From: Sulfurimonas sp. CG01_land_8_20_14_3_00_36_23
GTDB lineage: Bacteria; Campylobacterota; Campylobacteria; Campylobacterales; Sulfurimonadaceae
DNA length: 64,000 bases
Direction of reading: 5' to 3'
NCBI GenBank assembly: GCA_002781365.1
Contig: PETN01000020.1
Span: 62,001 to 126,000, forward strand
Shown here: piece by piece, positions 25,601 through 34,096 of the stretch
Layout: each line of letters starts with the position of its first letter
Position numbering within the stretch: position 1 is the first letter of the stretch
The notes under the pieces: model-generated
Seen by the model: only the letters and a program-made list of their open reading frames with translations
Told to the model about the DNA's origin: nothing
Database searches by the model: none
Program-made: the position numbers and the translations under genes

Positions 25601-26017
25601 TTATTTTAAAGGGGCAATTCTAACTGAATTATCATTAAAGTCGACTTTGAAGCATGTTGTTTGTAGTGTTAGAATGGTAGTGGAACTATTTTGAAGATTT
25701 TCAGTTCGCTCGTTATGCTCTACATGAAGTCCGAGTTTGTGAATAGCATCTATAAATTCATCTGAATTTTCGGCAATAATTTTTTTTAAATCGTTTGCAC
25801 CGTCGTTTTCCAAAATAAGTTCTGTTTGAGGCTCTCCAACGCATTTTTGCATTGCTTTTGCAATCTGGAGTGTTTCATTGTAGAGGGTCGCATCTTTTAC
25901 CACATAGCGGTAAGAGATGAGATACTCGTCAGCTTTTAATGTTTGAGAGCTAAAGAGAAGAGAGATTACTGTGCAAATTGAGAGTGAGAAATTAAGATTT
26001 CCATCTCTACTTCGCAT
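25601..26017 (-). CDS. flgQ: FlgQ-like motility protein
   Basis: Identified mainly by position between flgR and flgP, the place of Campylobacter FlgQ, which is needed for motility and FlgP stability. The 138-residue product has a hydrophobic N-terminal segment (FSLSICTVISLLFSSQTLKA) that acts as a probable signal peptide, followed by a small periplasmic domain. The ATG at 26017 lies 52 bases inside flgP. No ATG, GTG or TTG is available closer to the signal peptide core, so I keep it, but an ATT start near 25983 cannot be excluded. Confidence 0.75.
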   Translation of the reverse strand: MRSRDGNLNFSLSICTVISLLFSSQTLKADEYLISYRYVVKDATLYNETLQIAKAMQKCVGEPQTELILENDGANDLKKIIAENSDEFIDAIHKLGLHVEHNERTENLQNSSTTILTLQTTCFKVDFNDNSVRIAPLK

Positions 26018-26460
26018 AGACCCTCTTTAAATGTAGTTTCAACAACATTTGCATTTCTAACCATTGCATTTACAGACGTACGCACTGTTGAACGTTTAAC
26101 CATCATGTTCTTGATTAAGTCTTGCCCATCAATACGAACACCTTTTACTTTTTCAGCTATAAGTCTATAAGCATCAGCAACAGCAGCTCTTTTAGCAAGT
26201 GCATAGGCTTGAGCAGGAGAGGATGTATCCATTGGAGCTACACCTTGACCAGTTACATTGATGAGTATATCTTTTTCTGCTGATAAAACTTGCTCAGAAT
26301 CAGCTTGCTCTTGCATTGGGGCAACTTTAGTGCACTCTGGACATACAACAGTTATGTTTTTAGTTGGTTCACTTAGTCCAGTATTCTCAGCTTGAACAAT
26401 ATCATCAGCCATTAAAGAAGAAGCACTTAGAAGTGCTGCTAAAAGCAGAGAGTATTTCAT
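25966..26460 (-). CDS. flgP: FlgP-like flagellar basal-disk protein
   Basis: A 164-residue LPP20-family protein in the position of FlgP, which builds the large periplasmic/outer-membrane disk of Campylobacter flagellar motors. Visible family elements are VTGQGVAPMDTSSPAQAYALAKRAAVADAYR, LIAEKVKGVRIDGQDLIKN and EGLCEVEMEILIS. The signal peptide (MKYSLLLAALLSASSLMA) lacks a lipobox Cys, so this protein does not look like a lipoprotein, unlike Campylobacter FlgP. A sigma54-type promoter and a hairpin lie just upstream. It overlaps flgQ by 52 bases. Confidence 0.85.
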   Translation of the reverse strand: MKYSLLLAALLSASSLMADDIVQAENTGLSEPTKNITVVCPECTKVAPMQEQADSEQVLSAEKDILINVTGQGVAPMDTSSPAQAYALAKRAAVADAYRLIAEKVKGVRIDGQDLIKNMMVKRSTVRTSVNAMVRNANVVETTFKEGLCEVEMEILISHSQFAQ

Positions 26461-26478
26461 ATTTTATCCCTTTGATAA

Positions 26479-26496
26479 GACACTTTTTAAAGTGTC
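26479..26496. promoter_or_regulatory. Inverted repeat in the flgP leader
   Basis: GACACTTT-TT-AAAGTGTC is an 8-bp perfect dyad between the sigma54-type promoter and the flgP ATG. It could be an operator or an mRNA hairpin; nothing in the sequence decides which. Confidence 0.4.
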
Positions 26497-26519
26497 ATGA
26501 TTTAATTATTGATACAAAA

Positions 26520-26533
26520 GCAAATGTTATTCC
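26520..26533 (-). promoter_or_regulatory. Sigma54-type promoter for flgP-flgQ
   Basis: On the minus strand TTGGAATAACATTTGCTTTT has GG and GC separated by exactly 10 bases and matches the Campylobacter sigma54 form closely. It lies about 60 bases before flgP and inside the very end of gyrA or just after it, so flgP can be expressed apart from gyrA. Confidence 0.8.
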
Positions 26534-26535
26534 AA

Positions 26536-29010
26536 TTATACTTCTGAATTTTCATTCTCTTCCATATCCTCTTCATCTTCCTCTTTTTTAGGACAACGAG
26601 AGATGCTTGAGACATCATCACCTTTTACTATATAGACGCCTGATGTATTTCTACTTGATTTAGAGATAGTTTGCATATCTACTCGAATCATTTTTCCAGC
26701 ATTTGTAAGTGCCATCATATCCATTGACTCATCTACCATGAGACAACCAACAATGTTTTTCCCAGTTTTTGCAGTCATTTTCATAGCTATTACACCAGAA
26801 CCACCACGATTCGTAAGGCGATATTCACCTGCATCTGTTCTTTTTCCAATACCTTTTTCTGCAACAATCAATATCTCTTGCTCATCATTTGCAATGATAT
26901 TAGCATCGACTACTTCATCTTCATCATGTTTAAATTTGATACCGCGAACACCACGCGTGCTACGACCTTGCTCACGTGTTTTTTCTATGTCAAACTTAAT
27001 ACATTGTGCAAGTTTTGTTACTATGAAAAGATATTTTATACTCTTATCTGCTATTTTTGCTGTGATAAGTGCATCATCATCATCAAGAACGATAGCTCTA
27101 ACTCCATTGCTTCTGATGTTTGAGAACTCACTTAAGTTTGTTCTTTTTACAACACCTTTTTGTGTGAAGAAAACAAGCCCTTTCTCTTCACTAAAGTCTG
27201 TTGTAGGAATGATGGATTGTATTTGTTCGTCTGCTACAAGATTGATGAGATTTACAACTGCCTTCCCTTTTGCAGTTCTACTTCCCTCTGGAATACGATA
27301 GACTTTTAACCAGTGAAGTTGCCCACGGTCTGTTACAAAAAGAAGCGTGTCATGTGTGTTACAAGTGAAGAAACTCTCTATAAAGTCATCATCATAAGTC
27401 GTAACAGCAGTTTTTCCTTTTCCACCTCTTTTTTGTTTTTCATAAGATGCTAAAGGAACTCTTTTAATGTAACCACGATGTGTAATAGTGACAACCATAG
27501 GCTCATTTGGAATTAAATCTTCGATATCTATATCATCATAGTCATCTTCAATATCGGTTCTTCTCTTATCTGTGTAAGTTTCCATGATTTCATCAAACTC
27601 ATCACCAATGATTCCATGTAGTATCTCTTCACTTTTAAGGATAGACTCTAGATATAAAATCAACTCGATAAGTTCACGAAGTTCATTCTCTATTTTTTCT
27701 CTTTCAAGTCCTGTCAATCTTCCAAGACGCATATCTACAATGCTTTGTGCTTGGATTTGTGAAAAGTCAAACTCTGAGACTAGATTTTCTCTTGCTTCGT
27801 CAATACTTGCACTTGCTTTAATCGTTTTGATGATTTTGTCAATAATATCAAGCGCTTTTTTAAGACCTTCTAATATGTGCGCTCTTGCTTTTGCTTTTTC
27901 AAGGTCGAAGATAGTACGACGGATAATAATAGTTTTACGGTGATTTATAAAATGTTTTAAGATAGTGATAATACCAAAGATTCTCGGTTCTTGGTTTAAA
28001 ATAGAGAGCATGATGATACCAAAAGTGTTTTGCATCGCTGTCTGTTTGAAAAGATTATTTAAAACGATTTCACTAATGGCGTCACGCTTAAGCTCAATCA
28101 CAACTCGCATTCCGTCACGGTCTGATTCGTCACGAATTTCTGATACACCGTCAATGAGTTTATCTTTCACAAGGTTTGCAATGTTCTCTATAAGTCGCGC
28201 TTTGTTTACTTGGTATGGAAGTTCATCAATGATGATGATATCTCTGTTGCCTTTTTTCTCAATATGCGTTTTTGCACGAACTTTGATGCGACCACGTCCT
28301 GTCTCATACGCATCCATAATCCCTTTTTTACCAAAGATTGTTCCACCAGTTGGAAAGTCAGGTGCTTTAATATGCTCCATGATTTCTGCTAAAGTGATAT
28401 CTGGGTTTGCAAGAAGTGCTTTAAGGCCGTTCATGATTTCAGTAGGGTTATGTGGAGGAATGTTTGTAGCCATACCAACAGCGATGCCTGAAGAACCATT
28501 GATAAGAAGATTAGGTACACGTGTAGGCATTACATCTGGCTCTTTTGTTGTGCCATCGTAGTTTTCTATCATGTTTACAGTGTTTTTATCTAAATCTTTT
28601 AAAAGCTCACCTGCATACTTTGTCATACGCGCTTCAGTATATCTCATTGCCGCCGCAGAGTCACCATCGACTGAACCGAAGTTTCCTTGACCATCTACAA
28701 GTTGCATTCGCATAGAAAAATCTTGAGCCATACGAACAAGTGCGTCATACACTGCTGTATCACCATGTGGATGGTACTGACCGATAACATCACCAACGAT
28801 ACGCGCTGATTTTTTAAACTTTGCACCGTGAGAAAGATTGAGTTTATCCATAGCGTAAAGAATTCTTCTGTGAACTGGTTTAAGTCCATCTCTTACATCA
28901 GGTAAAGCTCGCCCAACGATTACACTCATAGAGTAATCAAGGTAACTGTTTTGAAGGGTTTCTTCAATATTTATGGTTTTTATATTACTATTGTTTAGCA
29001 AATCGCTCAT
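26536..29010 (-). CDS. gyrA: DNA gyrase subunit A
   Basis: The 824-residue breakage-reunion subunit of gyrase. The N-terminal domain carries the catalytic Tyr region ([15 protein letters not shown]) and the quinolone-resistance region [15 protein letters not shown]. Thr at the position of E. coli Ser83 and Asp at position 87 are the normal residues in this group, so no quinolone resistance is indicated. The GyrA box is seen as [11 protein letters not shown] near residue 540, and beta-pinwheel repeats fill the rest. The C-terminus is acidic ([17 protein letters not shown]). The order flgP-gyrA is as in Campylobacter. Confidence 0.98.
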   Translation of the reverse strand: MSDLLNNSNIKTINIEETLQNSYLDYSMSVIVGRALPDVRDGLKPVHRRILYAMDKLNLSHGAKFKKSARIVGDVIGQYHPHGDTAVYDALVRMAQDFSMRMQLVDGQGNFGSVDGDSAAAMRYTEARMTKYAGELLKDLDKNTVNMIENYDGTTKEPDVMPTRVPNLLINGSSGIAVGMATNIPPHNPTEIMNGLKALLANPDITLAEIMEHIKAPDFPTGGTIFGKKGIMDAYETGRGRIKVRAKTHIEKKGNRDIIIIDELPYQVNKARLIENIANLVKDKLIDGVSEIRDESDRDGMRVVIELKRDAISEIVLNNLFKQTAMQNTFGIIMLSILNQEPRIFGIITILKHFINHRKTIIIRRTIFDLEKAKARAHILEGLKKALDIIDKIIKTIKASASIDEARENLVSEFDFSQIQAQSIVDMRLGRLTGLEREKIENELRELIELILYLESILKSEEILHGIIGDEFDEIMETYTDKRRTDIEDDYDDIDIEDLIPNEPMVVTITHRGYIKRVPLASYEKQKRGGKGKTAVTTYDDDFIESFFTCNTHDTLLFVTDRGQLHWLKVYRIPEGSRTAKGKAVVNLINLVADEQIQSIIPTTDFSEEKGLVFFTQKGVVKRTNLSEFSNIRSNGVRAIVLDDDDALITAKIADKSIKYLFIVTKLAQCIKFDIEKTREQGRSTRGVRGIKFKHDEDEVVDANIIANDEQEILIVAEKGIGKRTDAGEYRLTNRGGSGVIAMKMTAKTGKNIVGCLMVDESMDMMALTNAGKMIRVDMQTISKSSRNTSGVYIVKGDDVSSISRCPKKEEDEEDMEENENSEV

Positions 29011-29164
29011 TTAATACACCCTAATTATTTAAAATAAAATCCTTTTATAATAGCGAAGTTAGACTTAAGATAGGTGTAATATGAGTGTAGGTTTGTAATA
29101 AATAAATGGAATGTGAAAAAGTGAGTCTTGAAAATTTGGTTTATGAAGTAGAGGAAGTTACAGG

Positions 29165-29194
29165 CTCACTCCAAAGTAAAAACTTTGAAGTGAG
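29165..29194. terminator. Hairpin downstream of the Cyc2-like gene
   Basis: CTCACTCCAAAGT and ACTTTGAAGTGAG form a 13-position stem with one G-T type mismatch and an AAAA loop. It is 22 bases beyond the stop codon of the gene ending at 29217 and may separate it from gyrA. No strong T tract follows. Confidence 0.5.
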
Positions 29195-29216
29195 ATAGAA
29201 TGAATAGATAGAGTTC

Positions 29217-30467
29217 TTAGAACGCGATTTCTGCCATTAAAAGAAGATCAGTTGGATCTTTCGAACCAGCAGCAGGAGTTCCCATAGTAGTCATAGAATA
29301 CTCAGCAACTAAGTCAACATTTTGGTATAAAGAGTAGTTTGTACCAATTGATATAGTAGTGTAATCCTCAGCATCATCTAATTTGTCGTTATAGCTTAAG
29401 TATGCAACTTTAACACCTAAGTGCTCAAGTACATTTAACTGTGCATCAACGTGAAAACCACCGTTATCATTTTTGCTTTTAGCACTTCCAGGTGTTGTTA
29501 GGGCATTAGTAGTAGTACTATCGGGTGTGTAAACATTAGCAGTAGCTGGTGTAGTATATGTGTTTTCAAGTACATAACCTGCAGTAGCCATAAAAGACAT
29601 ACCAGCTACATCACCCTCAATTTGTAAGTCAACACCACTTGCTGTACGATCTGATTCAGCTACAGAACCTGAGTCTGCCGCTTCAGTAGTGTCTCCACTA
29701 AGTGAAAAACCACCAAGAGTTACATTCCAACCAGAAATGCTAGCTGTATAAGCAGCTCTTAATGCTGTGTTGAAACCTTTTGACATATCTGCAGATGCAG
29801 CAAATGCTGGTAAAAATTGAGCAGCAGAAACAAATAAACCATTTCCATAGTAGAAAGCAGTAATACCAGTAGTTGCACCAGCACCTATACCAGCTTTTTG
29901 GAAGATGTTTGTTTTACCACGGTTTTCAAACTGTCTTACTGGTCTGTAAAGACCTGTTGTAAACATCTCAGTTGCAGCAAATGCACCTAGAGCGTCAGTA
30001 TTGAAAACACCACCACCTAAACGACCAAAGCTTAACTCTTTAGAGAATAACATTTTACCACTTAGTGCTAAACCATCTCCTCCACCCATTTCAAAAGAGG
30101 CACCCATGTTTTCACCGATTTTACCACCAAACAATACCGCACTTTCGTCATATATTTGAACGTCTTGCGTAGTAGCACCTGCAGTATCTGTACTGTTCAC
30201 AATGCGAGACTTAGTTACAAAAGCAATGTTAAATGTAGCAGGAACGCTTAAGTGATTGCCAGTTACTTCTGGAACGCCACCAGTCATTGTAAAACCTGAC
30301 ATTTTAAAATCTCTACCAAATGAGTTTAGTTTTGGTATGTTTTGGTAGTGACATGACATACACTCTGCATTCATTTGTCTAGCGAAAGCTGGAGTAGCTT
30401 CTGCCGCCGTTGTTAATATACCAAGAGCCGCTACAGTAGCGATAATCTTTTTGTTGATAATCTTCAT
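29217..30467 (-). CDS. Cyc2-like monohaem cytochrome-porin fusion
   Basis: A 416-residue exported protein with a signal peptide (about 1-24), a single haem-c motif CMSCH near residue 36, and then a long amphipathic beta-strand region ending in LLLMAEIAF, a C-terminal Phe as in outer-membrane barrels. The N-terminal pattern PAFARQMNAEC-x2-CH and PKLNSFGRDFKMSG matches what I recall of Cyc2-type fused cytochrome-porins, which pass electrons from outside the cell across the outer membrane in iron oxidisers. The Cyc2 assignment rests on this pattern; the electron donor is unknown. It is monocistronic, with a 384-base upstream gap containing a direct repeat (30545-30563). Confidence 0.75.
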   Translation of the reverse strand: MKIINKKIIATVAALGILTTAAEATPAFARQMNAECMSCHYQNIPKLNSFGRDFKMSGFTMTGGVPEVTGNHLSVPATFNIAFVTKSRIVNSTDTAGATTQDVQIYDESAVLFGGKIGENMGASFEMGGGDGLALSGKMLFSKELSFGRLGGGVFNTDALGAFAATEMFTTGLYRPVRQFENRGKTNIFQKAGIGAGATTGITAFYYGNGLFVSAAQFLPAFAASADMSKGFNTALRAAYTASISGWNVTLGGFSLSGDTTEAADSGSVAESDRTASGVDLQIEGDVAGMSFMATAGYVLENTYTTPATANVYTPDSTTTNALTTPGSAKSKNDNGGFHVDAQLNVLEHLGVKVAYLSYNDKLDDAEDYTTISIGTNYSLYQNVDLVAEYSMTTMGTPAAGSKDPTDLLLMAEIAF

Positions 30468-30544
30468 TTATTCCCTTTTGTTTTTGACACTACATAAAGT
30501 AGTAATCAAAACTGTTTTATAGTTTGAATGTCAATTCAGTTTAT

Positions 30545-30563
30545 GTAAACACAAGGTAAACAC
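30545..30563. promoter_or_regulatory. Direct repeat GTAAACAC upstream of the Cyc2-like gene
   Basis: GTAAACAC-AAG-GTAAACAC is an exact direct repeat with an 11-base period, 78 bases before the start of the Cyc2-like gene. Direct half-sites one helical turn apart are typical of OmpR-class regulators; which protein binds is unknown. Confidence 0.4.
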
Positions 30564-30658
30564 TCACGAAATTTCCATAGCAAAAAATAGTACACTGACT
30601 AAGCTGAATAAATTCTGAAAAAGATGGGAGCTTATGCCATAATTTGTAAATGGTGGTG

Positions 30659-30674
30659 AAATAGAGCTCTATTT
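30659..30674. repeat. 16-base perfect palindrome in the gap before the PII gene
   Basis: AAATAGAGCTCTATTT reads the same on both strands and is flanked by the shorter pair GTAAAT/ATTTAC. It lies mid-gap between the divergent Cyc2-like and PII genes and may be an operator. Confidence 0.4.
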
Positions 30675-30743
30675 ACATTTTAACATAAGAAAAGATTATG
30701 AAAGAAGTAATTTAAGAATAAATATTAATTATTAGTTGTTTAG

Positions 30744-30760
30744 TTTAAATTAAATTTAAG
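30744..30760 (+). promoter_or_regulatory. Candidate HsrA/CosR-type box before the PII gene
   Basis: TTTAAA-N5-TTTAAG matches the direct-repeat form TTTAAG-N5-TTTAAG described for Helicobacter HsrA (HP1043), with one mismatch, followed by a TATAGA -10-like hexamer at 30768. In such AT-rich DNA a chance match is possible. Confidence 0.35.
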
Positions 30761-30812
30761 CATAATTATAGATTGATTTAAACTCCAAATATGGTTACAA
30801 TTTTAGCATTAA

Positions 30813-31190
<378 letters not shown>

Positions 31191-31216
31191 ACTAGTCTCT
31201 ACTTCGCCAATTGAAG

Positions 31217-31255
31217 TTTTAGCATGTGCTGCCAATAATTTTCCACATGCTAAAA
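31217..31255. terminator. Inverted repeat with a CCACATGC copy after the PII gene
   Basis: TTTTAGCATGTG and CACATGCTAAAA pair over 12 bp around a 15-base loop, 26 bases after the PII stop. The right arm contains a full CCACATGC; the left arm has only the partial form GCATGTGC. Confidence 0.6.
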
Positions 31256-31353
31256 AATTTATGGACAGAAAATGAAGATTGTTGTGGATTTATAAACTGT
31301 GGTTTAAAGATATTGATTTTAAGTTGATTTTTTAAGAGCTTTAAAAGAAAAGT

Positions 31354-31428
31354 TGGTGACCCCGAGGAGAATTGAACTCCTGTAACATGGATGAAAACCA
31401 TGGATCCTGACCGCTAGACGACGGGGCC
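31354..31428 (-). tRNA. tRNA-Glu (TTC)
   Basis: A 75-base cloverleaf beginning GGCCCCG (on the minus strand), anticodon stem-loop CATGG-TTTTCAT-CCATG with anticodon TTC, T loop AGTTCAATTCT and encoded CCA. Confidence 0.95.
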
Positions 31429-31442
31429 AACAATTTTATAAA

Positions 31443-31518
31443 TGGTGTCCTGTGATGGATTCGAACCATCGGCCACATCATTAAAAGTGACGTGCTCTAC
31501 CAGCTGAGCTAACAAGAC
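31443..31518 (-). tRNA. tRNA-Lys (TTT)
   Basis: A 76-base cloverleaf: acceptor arm GTCTTGT pairs with ACAGGAC, the anticodon loop is CTTTTAA (anticodon TTT), the T loop is GGTTCGAATCC, and CCA is encoded. It is 14 bases upstream of tRNA-Glu, so the two share a transcript. Confidence 0.95.
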
Positions 31519-31661
31519 AAAAAACAAACATTTCTGTTTGTGGACGGGAATTATAGGCAAATAGATTTCTTATGTCAAGATAAAAAAGCATAAATTTATG
31601 TTTTTTTTACAATTTTACAGAATTACTCAAAAATGACTCTCTTTTAGTTAAAATAGTGCTC

Positions 31662-32585
31662 ATGAATTACTACACTTTTGAATATCCTTTATTGATAGTA
31701 TTGTTACTTCCTTTGCTTTACTGCCTCTATAAATGCAAAGAACACCTCAAGCCAAAGTTTTTTGTGCACTTGCATCTCTTCTCTACAAAAAGAGGTTTTT
31801 TGAAACTTGAGTGGATTATAAAAGTTATCATCTTTATACTTTTGTCTATTGCATTGACATCTCCTATCACTGTAGATAAATCAGATCCTCTCAACAGACA
31901 TGGAAAAGATATTGTTTTGGCTATAGATGCTAGCGGTTCCATGAATGCCTCAGGCTTTGATGAAGAGAATCTTTTAAGTAATGGAAGCAGAGTGAGCCGT
32001 TTTGAGCTTGCTAAGATGATAGCAACTGATTTTATAGAGGGGAGAGTGAGCGATAATGTTGGCGTAGTTCTCTATGGAGATTTTGCTTTTATCGCTTCTC
32101 CTATCACCTATGAGAAGAACATCATAGTTGAGATGCTTCGTTATCTCTCTCAGGGAATGGCTGGGCAAAATACTGCTATAGGCGAAGCAATTGCCATGAG
32201 TGTGAGAGCGTTTAAACACTCGCATGCCAAAACAAAAATCATCATTCTCTTAACAGATGGTGCACATAATAGTGGTCAAATCTCTCCAAAAGATGCGCTC
32301 AAACTAGCACAGGAGCAAAAGATAAAAATCTATACAATCGCTATGGGTCCAAAAGGGGAAGCAGATGCGCACTTACTTGAAAAAATCGCACAAGAGAGTG
32401 AGGGGAAGTTTTTTAGTGCAACTTCTGCCAAAGAGTTACAAGAGGTTTACGATGAGATTGATAAACTAGAGTCTTCAAAAATCAAAAGCAAAGAGTATCT
32501 TCAAAAGGATTTTCACTATCAACTCTTACTTCTTTTGGCATGTGGATTTCTTCTCTTTTTACTCTACAGGGAGATAAGGCGATGA
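31662..32585 (+). CDS. BatA-type von Willebrand factor A protein (module 1)
   Basis: A membrane-anchored VWA protein of 307 residues. Hydrophobic helices flank the VWA domain (about 8-22, 45-65 and C-terminal 290-303), which carries a full MIDAS: DASGSMNASG, the Thr in GQNTAIGEA, and LLTDGAHN. I use the ATG at 31662; the track begins two codons earlier at a GTG. Bat proteins were named for aerotolerance in Bacteroides and are thought to sit with MoxR ATPases in envelope quality control; their precise role is not settled. It overlaps the next gene by 4 bases (ATGA). Confidence 0.88.
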   Translation: MNYYTFEYPLLIVLLLPLLYCLYKCKEHLKPKFFVHLHLFSTKRGFLKLEWIIKVIIFILLSIALTSPITVDKSDPLNRHGKDIVLAIDASGSMNASGFDEENLLSNGSRVSRFELAKMIATDFIEGRVSDNVGVVLYGDFAFIASPITYEKNIIVEMLRYLSQGMAGQNTAIGEAIAMSVRAFKHSHAKTKIIILLTDGAHNSGQISPKDALKLAQEQKIKIYTIAMGPKGEADAHLLEKIAQESEGKFFSATSAKELQEVYDEIDKLESSKIKSKEYLQKDFHYQLLLLLACGFLLFLLYREIRR

Positions 32586-34096
32586 GTTTTGTATCTCCTG
32601 AGTATTTTTGGCTTTTACTCTTTTTGGTTGCTGGATTGATAAAAAAAGATTTTAGAAGTTTAAATCTTACTTCGTATGGATACCTCTTGACCTTTGTGTT
32701 TATCGTACTTGCTCTGAGCAGACCTGTCATAGAGCAAGAGCCTCTTAAAAGTGAAGAGCTTTTAAGTGATGTCATTTTTGGAGTCGATTTGTCTTACTCT
32801 ATGCAAGCAGAAGATATAAAGCCTTCACGCCTTGGAAAAGCCAAAGATATTTTAAGTGAATTGGTGCAGGTAAAGCAAAAGAGTAGATTTGGAGTTCTTG
32901 GATTTACTACAAATGCAATCATCCTTTCCCCTTTAACAGAGGACTCAGAGCTACTTTTACATCTTTTTAATGCTTTGGATGAGAAGCTGATTGTTACAAA
33001 AGGGAGTGATTTGTTCTCTGCTCTAAAATTAGCAAGGAAGATGAGCCACTCTAAAAAGGTAAGCCTTGTTCTTTTAAGTGATGGAGGAGATAAGCTCAGT
33101 TACGAAGAGGAGGCAAAGTTTGCACAAGAGAGTGGGCTGATTGTCAATATCTTGATGCTTGGGACAGAGTATGGGGCAACTTTGAGCACTCTCAATGGGG
33201 AACTTTTAAAAGATGAAGAGGGTGCTATTGTTGTAAGCCGAGCAAACAGTGCCGCCTCTCAAATCTCAAAGCAATCAGGCGGCGTTTTTACGCAAGATGT
33301 TGCTACATTGCTTGATGCTTTAGAGCGTCAAAGTAAGCGAGATTATGAGACAGAGACGACGAGAGTGAGAAATTTGGAACTCTTTTACTATTTTGTTTTT
33401 GTAGCCATCCTTCTCTTTTTAGTAAGTGTGACAACTTTGAAAAAATTTGTTATACCACTTTTAGCGCTTTTTGGCTTCAATGCTAATGCCGCAGTTTTAG
33501 ATTACTATTATGAAAAAAGTGCAAAAGAGGCGTATGTAAAAGAGCATTATAAAGAGGCAATAGAAGGATATGGGAAAATCGATAAGAACCGAGCCTACTT
33601 TAATTTGGCATGTGGATATTATAAAAATGGTGCGTATGAGAAGGCGCTTGCTCAATTTGAGAGAGTCAAATCAAGTGATGCAAAGTTCAAATCGGAAGTT
33701 TTTTATAATTGTGCAAACTGCTTTGTCAGGTTAAAAGAGTTTAAAAAAGCAAAAGAGGCATATCTTAAATCATTGACTCTGTACTATACAAAAGAGGCAG
33801 ATGAAAACTTGGAATACATTAAAGATGTGGACGAACAAAAAAGTATGAATCAAGAGAACTCAAAGAGTCAAAAAAAAGCATCAAACGCCAAAGCAGAGCC
33901 TTCAGGTGTAAAAAAGAGAGAGGGTGGGAGTTCAAACATGCAAGTGAGTGCAAAGAGTAGTAGTGGAGCAGGGGAGATGGGAAAAAAAACTAAGAGCGAG
34001 CAGATGTTTAACCTCAATGGCTCAAAAGCAAAACTGAGTTCAAAACAGTATGAACTTATTAATAAAAGGGGAGTAGATGAAAAAAAACCTTGGTAG
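32582..34096 (+). CDS. BatB/C-type VWA-TPR protein (module 1)
   Basis: I start at the ATG overlapping the previous stop (MSFVSPEYFWLLL); the track adds 14 codons inside the upstream gene. The 504-residue protein has two N-terminal helices, a VWA domain with MIDAS (GVDLSYSMQAED and LLSDGGDK), a third helix (about 285-305), then TPR repeats (AYFNLACGYYKNGAYEKALAQFERVK and VFYNCANCFVRLKEFKKAKEAYLKS), and a Lys/Ser-rich tail ending DEKKPW. The tail overlaps the next gene by 20 bases. This is a fusion of BatB with the TPR part called BatC elsewhere. Confidence 0.87.
   Translation: MSFVSPEYFWLLLFLVAGLIKKDFRSLNLTSYGYLLTFVFIVLALSRPVIEQEPLKSEELLSDVIFGVDLSYSMQAEDIKPSRLGKAKDILSELVQVKQKSRFGVLGFTTNAIILSPLTEDSELLLHLFNALDEKLIVTKGSDLFSALKLARKMSHSKKVSLVLLSDGGDKLSYEEEAKFAQESGLIVNILMLGTEYGATLSTLNGELLKDEEGAIVVSRANSAASQISKQSGGVFTQDVATLLDALERQSKRDYETETTRVRNLELFYYFVFVAILLFLVSVTTLKKFVIPLLALFGFNANAAVLDYYYEKSAKEAYVKEHYKEAIEGYGKIDKNRAYFNLACGYYKNGAYEKALAQFERVKSSDAKFKSEVFYNCANCFVRLKEFKKAKEAYLKSLTLYYTKEADENLEYIKDVDEQKSMNQENSKSQKKASNAKAEPSGVKKREGGSSNMQVSAKSSSGAGEMGKKTKSEQMFNLNGSKAKLSSKQYELINKRGVDEKKPW

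Noticed and set aside
26738-28561. Long plus-strand ORFs of 187 and 198 residues inside gyrA
   Set aside because: They are antisense shadows of a fully conserved gyrA; their translations are Ser/Ile-rich with no motif or ribosome-binding site.
27965-28800. Thr in the [10 protein letters not shown] region of GyrA as a quinolone-resistance change
   Set aside because: Thr at this place is the normal residue in Campylobacterota, and the following Asp is kept.
30793-30807. GG-N11-GC sequence before the PII gene as a sigma54 promoter
   Set aside because: The spacing is 11 bases instead of the invariant 10.
31219-31401. Minus-strand ORF of 60 residues across tRNA-Glu
   Set aside because: It overlaps a clear tRNA gene and an inverted repeat; no coding character.
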